Positions 6,088 through 11,468 of a stretch of DNA of 11,468 bases are shown in pieces. The first letter of the stretch is position 1; every line of letters starts with the position of its first letter. The position numbers were made by a program, and so were the translations under genes. The DNA is from Candidatus Aerophobota bacterium (GTDB lineage Bacteria; Aerophobota; Aerophobia; Aerophobales; B3-G15). Where the stretch lies: NCBI GenBank assembly GCA_030615365.1, contig JAUWZM010000076.1:1-11468 (forward strand), given 5' to 3'. The notes under the pieces were generated by a model. The model saw nothing but the letters and a program-made list of their open reading frames with translations, was not told the DNA's origin and did not search any database.

Positions 6088-6951
6088 ATGGATAACGGGT
6101 ATGTTGAAGCGAACGGTCAAAAGCTGTATTATGAGGTTCACGGTGAAGGAGAGCCTCTGATATTGATTATGGGATTAGGGGCGGATGCCACATTATGGGT
6201 GTTTCAAATTGGTGAGAAGGCACAAATGGCTGAGTTAAAAAGACTATATGACCTTGATTTGCCAGCCAATTTACCAATACTCTCGGAACACTTTAAAGTC
6301 ATCGTCTTCGATAACAGGGATGTCGGTCGTAGCTCCCTGGCGAGAGGTCCGTACAGCATTGCGGATATGGCAGAGGATGCTGCTGGTCTTATGGATGCCT
6401 TAGGTATCGAGCAGGCCCATGTGTTGGGAGCCTCTATGGGCGGTCTAATTGCTCAGGAGTTGGTGCTTAGCCACCCGGATAAGGTATGCAAGTTGGTGCT
6501 TTGCGAGACCACGGCAAGAGCTGGTGGTCTCCTGCCCTATACTCTAAAATTCTGGAGATGGTTAAAACAACATGACCCTGACAATGAATTCTTTCCCATT
6601 GAACTCGCAATGGCTGGTAGGGCACCCGATTTTCTCAAGGATTCTGGGGTTGTAAAACAAATGATAGAGCTTGGACGCAATCCCCAATTTCCTGTACCAC
6701 CTGAAGCATATTTACGGCAATTGGATGCTACAAGTGCGTTCGATGCATTTGACCGACTTGGCGCAATAAAAGTACCCACACTGGTATTGGTAGGAGATCG
6801 AGATATTCTCACTCCCCCATGGATGAGCCGTGAAATTGCAGAAGCTATTTCAGGTGCGAAATTGCAGATTCTTGAAGGTGGTGCCCATGGTTTCCTCGTA
6901 GAAATACCCCACAAAGTGAATCAGGCAGTCATAGATTTCCTCATTGCTTGA
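6088..6951 (+). CDS. Alpha/beta-hydrolase fold hydrolase
   Basis: A 287-residue cytosolic alpha/beta hydrolase, a fold covering esterases, lipases, haloalkane dehalogenases and C-C bond hydrolases. The expected parts are in order: GLG oxyanion turn at 29-31, FDNRDVGRS at 74-82, nucleophile elbow GASMGG with Ser116, acid Asp239 in GDRDILTPP, and His267 in GGAHGFLVE. The usual 'W..QI..LSEHFKVI' stretch is interrupted by about 23 extra residues (roughly 42-64) between QI and LSEHFKVI, an uncommon insertion near the active-site entrance. The start has AAGGAG at 6074-6079. Base composition is visibly higher than its neighbours: 34 of 60 G+C at 6421-6480 against 20 of 60 at 4201-4260 in the transketolase, which suggests a separate origin. 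The flanking gaps exceed 200 nt, so it is probably its own transcription unit. The substrate cannot be told from sequence. Confidence 0.88.
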   Translation: MDNGYVEANGQKLYYEVHGEGEPLILIMGLGADATLWVFQIGEKAQMAELKRLYDLDLPANLPILSEHFKVIVFDNRDVGRSSLARGPYSIADMAEDAAGLMDALGIEQAHVLGASMGGLIAQELVLSHPDKVCKLVLCETTARAGGLLPYTLKFWRWLKQHDPDNEFFPIELAMAGRAPDFLKDSGVVKQMIELGRNPQFPVPPEAYLRQLDATSAFDAFDRLGAIKVPTLVLVGDRDILTPPWMSREIAEAISGAKLQILEGGAHGFLVEIPHKVNQAVIDFLIA

Positions 6952-7169
6952 TATCATCTCGGAGGATCTACTCGAATATGGCTCAGTCTTCTATGAAGTT
7001 ATCTGGCCCTTTTCTAAGTATCAGCTTTTTTCTCTCTTTCTCTTGTGGGAAGTGATTAAGGGGAAGGGTAGTGTTTTCTATCATTGCGAAGCTGCCTCCT
7101 CATAGAAAGGACCGAAGTTTTTTATCAAATCCAAACTGTTACCTAAAATAAATAAGATAAGGAAGAGCT

Positions 7170-8186
7170 ATGAAAAGAAGAAGATTGGGAAAGACAGGAT
7201 TGCAGGTCTCAGTAGTAGGCTTTGGAGGTATACCTGTCTTAAGGCTTTCCATAAAAGAGGGGAAAAGATTAGTGGCAGAGGCTCTAAATGCAGGTATAAA
7301 CTTTTTCGATACCGCTCAGGGATACGGGGATAGTGAGATAAAAATTGGGGAAGGGATAAAAGGAAAAAGGGAAGAATGCATTTTAGCTACCAAGTCTCCC
7401 TGCCGAACTGCTGAGCAGGCCAGGTCCCACGTAGCAAAAGCCCTTCTTAGAATGAAAACCGATTATATTGACCTTTATCAGATTCACCATGTAACCAAAC
7501 CACATGATCTGGAAAAAGTTCTGGCTCTGGAAGGTGCCCTGCAAGGTTTAATTCAACTCAAAAAGGAGAAAAAAATAAGACATATCGGCATAACCGGCCA
7601 CGATCCGAATCTTCTTCAAAAAGCTATTGAACAATCCGATCACCTGGAAACGGTGCAATTCCCCTTTAATATAATAGAGGATGGTAGAAATGAACGAGCA
7701 CTTCTTCGCACAGCGAAAGAATTGGAAGTGGGAATCATAATAATGAAACCCTTAGCCGGAGGAGTAATTTCAGAACCCGAGCTCTCTCTGCGCTGGATTC
7801 TACAACAAGGAGTAGATGCAGTAATTCCGGGGATGATTTTGCTCAGCGAGGTAAAGGCAAATGTGAAGGTAGGAGATAACCCTTCTCCCCTCTCCCCTCA
7901 AGAATTATCACGCCTTAGGACTGCAGTTGAACCACTACAAGAAAATTTCTGTCGTCGTTGTATGTACTGTGAGCCCTGTCCGCAGGGTATACCTATTTAT
8001 TTCATCCAGGAGTTAGGGGATAAGGTAAAAGTGGAAGCTATTAAAGCTATGAGCCAGGAGATGTATGCTCACTTGAAGAAAAATGTTGATGATTGTATTG
8101 ATTGTGGAGAGTGTGAGGAAAAATGTCCCTATCACCTTCCAATAAGACAGATGCTTAAGGAAAAACATCAGCTTCTGGTGAAATAG
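7170..8186 (+). CDS. Aldo/keto reductase with C-terminal two-cluster ferredoxin domain
   Basis: A 338-residue cytosolic oxidoreductase. The N-terminal TIM barrel begins MKRRRLGKTGLQVSVVGFGG and holds the aldo/keto reductase tetrad: Asp47 and Tyr52 (FDTAQGYG), Lys75 (ATKS) and His106 (DLYQIHH). After the barrel come two [4Fe-4S] motifs: CRRCMYCEPCP (Cys261, 264, 267, 270) and CIDCGECEEKCP (Cys309, 312, 315, 319). This architecture is a common anaerobe family annotated as Fe-S aldo/keto reductase. Electrons may pass between NAD(P)H or another donor and the barrel through the clusters, but substrates are mostly unknown. The start has only a modest GGAAGAG, 218 nt after the previous gene. A TAAAAT at 7144-7149 could be a -10 box, without a good -35. 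The gap before it holds nothing else convincing. A ferredoxin is encoded upstream and could be a redox partner (inference). Confidence 0.92.
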   Translation: MKRRRLGKTGLQVSVVGFGGIPVLRLSIKEGKRLVAEALNAGINFFDTAQGYGDSEIKIGEGIKGKREECILATKSPCRTAEQARSHVAKALLRMKTDYIDLYQIHHVTKPHDLEKVLALEGALQGLIQLKKEKKIRHIGITGHDPNLLQKAIEQSDHLETVQFPFNIIEDGRNERALLRTAKELEVGIIIMKPLAGGVISEPELSLRWILQQGVDAVIPGMILLSEVKANVKVGDNPSPLSPQELSRLRTAVEPLQENFCRRCMYCEPCPQGIPIYFIQELGDKVKVEAIKAMSQEMYAHLKKNVDDCIDCGECEEKCPYHLPIRQMLKEKHQLLVK

Positions 8187-8210
8187 CGTGAGAAAATCTA
8201 AACTATTACG

Positions 8211-8232
8211 TTTTACTTTGGTAAAATTATTT
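8211..8232 (+). terminator. A+T-rich hairpin after the aldo/keto reductase
   Basis: TTTTAC (8211-8216) and GTAAAA (8221-8226) form a perfect 6-bp stem with a TTTG loop, followed by TTATTT. It lies 24 nt after the aldo/keto reductase stop. The stem is A+T-rich, so any termination would be weak. It could instead be an operator overlapping the MATE promoter region. Confidence 0.25.
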
Positions 8233-8260
8233 GAAAAATGTAGCTACACTGGCTAATAAT
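8231..8260 (+). promoter_or_regulatory. Possible promoter for the MATE transporter gene
   Basis: TTGAAA (8231-8236, five of six to TTGACA) and AATAAT (8255-8260, five of six to TATAAT) are separated by 18 nt. Transcription would begin about 8267, leaving a very short leader that starts close to the AGGAG ribosome binding site at 8268-8272. That tight spacing weakens the call. Confidence 0.3.
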
Positions 8261-8280
8261 TTGAAACAGGAGAGTTCTTT

Positions 8281-9696
8281 ATGAGCGATTCATCTTCCCC
8301 CCAATCTACACCACAAATACCCTCATCTGAGTTACAAACGAAAGGCGTCAAAGTTCTGTTGGGTAATCCTAAAAAGGCCATTATTAAGCTTGCCTTACCA
8401 ATGATTGCAGCAATGTTGATATACACAATATACAATCTTGTTGATGCAATTTGGGTCTCCGGCCTGGGTACTGATGCTTTATCTGCAGTGGGTTTCTTTT
8501 TTCCTTTTTTCTTTGCCGTCATGGCTATGGCGATAGGGTTGGGTGTGGGTGGTGGATCTGCTATATCTCGCAGGATAGGAGCCAGAGATAAAGCAGGTGC
8601 AGATAATATTGCGGTTCATACGATTATCATAATGCTCTTAATGGCAGTGATTTTCACCATACCCCTTTTTATTTTTACCGAGAGCATTTTTCTTCGATTG
8701 GGTGTCGGGCGCACAATAGATATGGCAGTTCCCTATGCTAAGATTATGTTTTTGGGTACCGTGTTCATATTCTTTACCAGTGTAGCCAATGCTATACTTC
8801 GTAGCGAAGGAGATGCAAAAAGAGCTATGTTTGCCATGATGTTGGGCGCCGGGATAAACATTATACTGGACCCTATCTTTATTTATACACTCGGGCTTGG
8901 TGTGGCTGGAGCTGCTTGGGCTTCAATATTATCTATGAGCATTGCATCCTTAATACTATTCAACTGGCTTTTTTTCAAGAAGAACACCTATATTTCATTT
9001 AGATTTCGGGGTTTCCAATTTAAGAGAGAAGTTCTGAAAGATATTTTCAGAGTTGGTTTACCAGCTTCAGCACAGCGACTTTCCATGTCGTTAACTATGC
9101 TAATTATAAATCTTATCATTGTCCGTATCGCTGGTACTGATGGGGTAGCAGTTTACACAACAGGATGGAGGGTAACCAATATTGCTATGCTTCCTCTTCT
9201 CGGGATCGCTGGCGCTGTTGTCTCAACCTCGGGTGCTGCCTTTGGACAGCATATTTTAAAAAAACTCAATACCATTTTTATTTATGCTTTGAAGATAGGT
9301 ATTATCATTGAGATTTGTATAGCAATCGCAACCTTTGTTTTTGCTCCCCAGATCACCGCAATTTTTACACAGGCCGAAGGGGCAGCTCGAATCACAGATG
9401 ATCTGATAATTTTTTTAAGAATAATCTCTTTATTCTATTTTACCACAGCCTTTGGGATGATCTCTTCTGCAATGTTCCAAGGAATAGGAAAGGGGGTAAA
9501 TGCCCTAATAGTAACAATTATTCGTACCATCATATTAACACCTCTGTTTGCCTTGATATTTGTCCGCACTTTTGGTATGGGTCTTCCAGGGGTTTGGTTT
9601 GGCATGGTGACAGGGAACATTATTGGAGCAATAGTGGGCTTTTTATGGATAAAGGTGTATATCCGCAATTTGATGGTTAGCCAAAGCCAACTCTAA
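8281..9696 (+). CDS. MATE-family multidrug/organic-compound efflux transporter
   Basis: A 471-residue inner-membrane protein with about twelve hydrophobic segments. MATE transporters export cationic drugs, flavins or other small organics in exchange for H+ or Na+. The two MATE halves are visible: the first starts LLGNPKKAIIKLALPMIAAM near residue 26, the second VLKDIFRVGLPASAQR in the middle. The first membrane helix has YTIYNLVDAIWVSGLG with Asp55, the segment conserved near the start of MATE proteins, followed by GVGGGSAISRRIGARDKAGA. The second half has the repeat equivalent GAVVSTSGAAFGQ. Length is normal for the family. The first 22 residues are hydrophilic and Ser/Pro/Gln-rich, a cytosolic tail longer than usual. 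AGGAG at 8268-8272 supports the start. It is 94 nt after the aldo/keto reductase and may have its own promoter. The substrate is unknown. Confidence 0.93.
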   Translation: MSDSSSPQSTPQIPSSELQTKGVKVLLGNPKKAIIKLALPMIAAMLIYTIYNLVDAIWVSGLGTDALSAVGFFFPFFFAVMAMAIGLGVGGGSAISRRIGARDKAGADNIAVHTIIIMLLMAVIFTIPLFIFTESIFLRLGVGRTIDMAVPYAKIMFLGTVFIFFTSVANAILRSEGDAKRAMFAMMLGAGINIILDPIFIYTLGLGVAGAAWASILSMSIASLILFNWLFFKKNTYISFRFRGFQFKREVLKDIFRVGLPASAQRLSMSLTMLIINLIIVRIAGTDGVAVYTTGWRVTNIAMLPLLGIAGAVVSTSGAAFGQHILKKLNTIFIYALKIGIIIEICIAIATFVFAPQITAIFTQAEGAARITDDLIIFLRIISLFYFTTAFGMISSAMFQGIGKGVNALIVTIIRTIILTPLFALIFVRTFGMGLPGVWFGMVTGNIIGAIVGFLWIKVYIRNLMVSQSQL

Positions 9697-9881
9697 CAGC
9701 AAATCCAATTTCTGTATTTTTAAGAGATTTAAGAGAAGAGTAGTAATATTTATACTGCATACGAGAACTAAAGCCTTTACCAGATATTGCAAAACATCCA
9801 GTCCCCTCTGTAGCTATTTTGAGATTTTCAATTTCCCCCCCAAAGAAAAAATTTGCCAGATTTTTTTATGTCTATATAATT

Positions 9882-10159
9882 ATGAAAACAGTACAAAAAA
9901 CTGGTTTTACAAAACTGAATTATCCAGGTTCAAGAGAAGCATCGCAAAAATGGAAGGAATTCTTATCTGAGAAAGAGTTTCCAACAGCTATTTTTGCTCA
10001 TAATGACTTTATGGCTATAGGAGCTATTGAAGAGTTTCAAGGAAATTGTTTAAAAGTTCTTATGATATTTCAGTGATAGGTTTTGATAATATTTCCTTGG
10101 CATCTTCAATTACTCCTTCCCTTCATTTGAAACTTTTAAGAGAAATTTCGAAAAAATAA
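9882..10159 (+). pseudogene. LacI-family regulator remnant, frameshifted and truncated
   Basis: This is part of the sugar-binding (periplasmic-binding-like) domain of a LacI/GalR repressor. The first frame reads FPTAIFAHNDFMAIGAIEEF, a hallmark LacI segment, then NCLKV and runs into a stop at 10074-10076. A second frame from 10061 continues YDISVIGFDNISLASSITPS and ends at a stop at 10157-10159. The two join naturally as a 'GLKVPYDISVIGFDNI' type sequence if one base is missing near 10059-10061. The N-terminal helix-turn-helix and first half of the sensor domain are absent: the frame is open back to 9747 without recognisable homology, and its only starts are poor. About 40 C-terminal residues after TPSL also look lost. 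It abuts the glycoside-hydrolase gene start, so the intact gene probably once regulated it. The gap 9697-9881 holds nothing else recognisable. Confidence 0.8.
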
Positions 10160-10171
10160 ATGGAGTAGAAA

Positions 10172-11468
10172 ATGAAAGAGGAATGGTTTAAAAAAAGTTA
10201 TCGCCGTAACTTATTGGATATGCATATCCCTGATTGGAATGAGAAGTTCCTCTCTGAGTTTGATCCCCAAAAATATGTGGATATGGTAGTTTCGGCAAAT
10301 GTTCAAAGTGCTATGTTCTATGCTAACTCTCACGTTGGCTACTGTAACTGGCCCACTAAAACAGGCTATATGCACAAGGGACTAAAGGGAAGAGACATAT
10401 TAGGTGAGGTTATTGAGCTTTGCCATCAAAGAGGAATGGATGTAATAGTTTACTATAGTGTAATCTTTAATAATTGGGCCTATGATAATCATCCTGATTG
10501 GCGAATGGTCAATTCAGAGGGAAAGGAAACCAGAGTTTGGGGTGATCGTTATGGTGTTTGTTGTCCTAACAATTCTTCTTACCGAGATTTTGTGGTGGCT
10601 CAACTTGAGGAGCTTTGCAAAAACTACGAATTTGAGAGTGTATGGCCTGATATGACCTTTTGGCCCTTGGTATGTTATTGTCCTTCCTGCAGAAAAAGAT
10701 ATGCCTCTGAGGTAGGAGGGGAGCTTCCTACAACAATCAACTGGGAAGATCCAAGATGGGTTACATTCCAGAGAAAAAGAGAAGAGTGGCTGGCAGATTT
10801 TGCCTTCTTAGTCACCTCTACAGTTAAGAGATTAAAACCATCTTGTACCGTGACCCATCAGGCCAATACGTTTTTATGGGATTGGAGAATGGGAGCGAGT
10901 GCAGATTTAGCCAGGGCAAGTGATTTTATGGCGGCAGATTTTTATGGAGATTCCCTGCAACAGTCTTTTTCCACTAAGCTTTTTTATAACCTTAGTGAAA
11001 ATGTGCCCTTTGAGTTTATGACTTCTCGCTGTCCCAACTTGAAGGATCATACCACCACGAAATCTAAGGAATTATTAGAGGCTCAAACATACGCAGCTTT
11101 AGCTAATGGTGGTGCTTTTCTTTTTATTGATGCCATTGATCCTGCAGGAACTGTAGATAAAAAAGTGTATGAGTTAATGGGGAAGATCTTTAAAAAGGTA
11201 GAAAAATATGAAAAGTATCTTGGGGGAAAGCCCTGCCAGGATGTTGGCATTTACTGGAGTTTCGAGTCAATGATTAACCTGGCAGATAATGGTAAAAAGG
11301 TTAGTGATGTGAGAATTGATCAGATTTCTCCTCACTCTAAGGCAGCACTATCTGCCTCTAAATCCCTCTTAAATAGTCATATCCCCTTTAGCGTTATCAC
11401 CAAAAAGAATCTTAAGGACCTCTCTTCTTACCAAATCATAATTCTTCCCAATATGTTAATGATTGATG
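10172..11468 (+). CDS. TIM-barrel glycoside hydrolase-like protein (GHL6/beta-galactosidase-like), 3' end outside window
   Basis: The first 432 codons of a large protein; no stop is reached before the window end. It begins LLDMHIPDWNEKFLSEFDP and continues with QSAMFYANSHVGYCNWPTK, CHQRGMDVIVYYSVIFNNW and HPDWRMVNSEG, the pattern of the 'hypothetical glycosyl hydrolase' barrels related to alpha-L-fucosidases and GH42. VWPDM places Asp160 where fucosidase-like barrels carry the nucleophile (inference). CYCPSC (Cys168, 170, 173) resembles a small metal knuckle. From about residue 350 GIYWSFES and QIIILPN look like the start of a GH42-type trimerisation (glutamine-amidotransferase-like) domain. 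There is no signal peptide (MKEEWFKKSYRRN), so it is probably cytosolic and acts on imported oligosaccharides. ATG 10172 has GGAG at 10162-10165, 2 nt after the LacI remnant's stop. The exact substrate is unknown. Confidence 0.8.
   Translation, partial: MKEEWFKKSYRRNLLDMHIPDWNEKFLSEFDPQKYVDMVVSANVQSAMFYANSHVGYCNWPTKTGYMHKGLKGRDILGEVIELCHQRGMDVIVYYSVIFNNWAYDNHPDWRMVNSEGKETRVWGDRYGVCCPNNSSYRDFVVAQLEELCKNYEFESVWPDMTFWPLVCYCPSCRKRYASEVGGELPTTINWEDPRWVTFQRKREEWLADFAFLVTSTVKRLKPSCTVTHQANTFLWDWRMGASADLARASDFMAADFYGDSLQQSFSTKLFYNLSENVPFEFMTSRCPNLKDHTTTKSKELLEAQTYAALANGGAFLFIDAIDPAGTVDKKVYELMGKIFKKVEKYEKYLGGKPCQDVGIYWSFESMINLADNGKKVSDVRIDQISPHSKAALSASKSLLNSHIPFSVITKKNLKDLSSYQIIILPNMLMID

Noticed and set aside
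3521..6970. Shared 10-mer GGAGGATCTA in the structured segment and after the alpha/beta hydrolase (6961-6970)
   Set aside because: The match does not extend in either direction and is short enough to be chance in a window of this size.
6978..7055. 25-codon reading frame (MAQSSMKLSGPF...) with GGAGG at 6961-6965 and a short hydrophobic run ending in Cys
   Set aside because: The spacing from GGAGG to ATG is about 12 nt, too long, and a frame this short arises easily by chance; no homologue is recognisable.
9819..10076. An 85-residue intact protein starting at a TTG
   Set aside because: The recognisable part is an internal piece of a LacI sensor domain that continues in another frame, so it is a gene remnant rather than a complete small protein.

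Overview
The window carries ten protein-coding features, all on the + strand: nine enzymes, carriers or transporters plus one broken regulator. The DNA is A+T-rich, and most starts have strong AGGAGG-like ribosome binding sites, so this is bacterial. A single-cluster ferredoxin and an aldo/keto reductase with two [4Fe-4S] motifs suggest an anaerobic or oxygen-poor lifestyle. I cannot place the organism in a phylum from sequence alone. There is no rRNA, tRNA, CRISPR array, transposase or phage gene.

Layout. Positions 12-71 hold a compact cruciform-forming inverted repeat. Positions 163-3374 hold a probable operon: a nucleoside hydrolase-like protein, a PfkB-family (ribokinase-like) kinase and a uroporphyrinogen decarboxylase (URO-D) fold protein. 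Positions 3375-3684 hold no credible gene but contain a strongly base-paired segment, a candidate structured RNA I cannot assign to a known family. It is followed by a T7 tract and a possible promoter. A 65-residue ferredoxin (3685-3882) and a full-length transketolase-like enzyme (3951-5879) come next. Then come three more independently spaced genes: an alpha/beta hydrolase (6088-6951), an Fe-S aldo/keto reductase (7170-8186) and a MATE efflux transporter (8281-9696). The right end holds the remains of a LacI-family regulator with a frameshift (9882-10159). It lies just upstream of a cytosolic TIM-barrel glycoside-hydrolase-like gene that runs off the window (10172 onward).

How the genes may work together. 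A nucleoside hydrolase releases a base and a pentose, a ribokinase phosphorylates the pentose, and a transketolase handles pentose phosphates, so the left half reads at first like nucleoside/pentose salvage. However, each of these proteins departs from its textbook family at a position linked to substrate or active-site function. The hydrolase lacks an obvious C-terminal HDP motif, the kinase has Gly where E. coli ribokinase has ribose-binding Asp16, and the transketolase has Lys where yeast transketolase has Glu162. An unusual sugar or glycoside substrate is therefore a reasonable but unproven reading, and the glycoside hydrolase and LacI remnant at the right end fit a carbohydrate-scavenging region. 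The most unusual non-coding signal is the structured segment at about 3404-3616. I saw nothing that amounts to a clear new multi-gene system.
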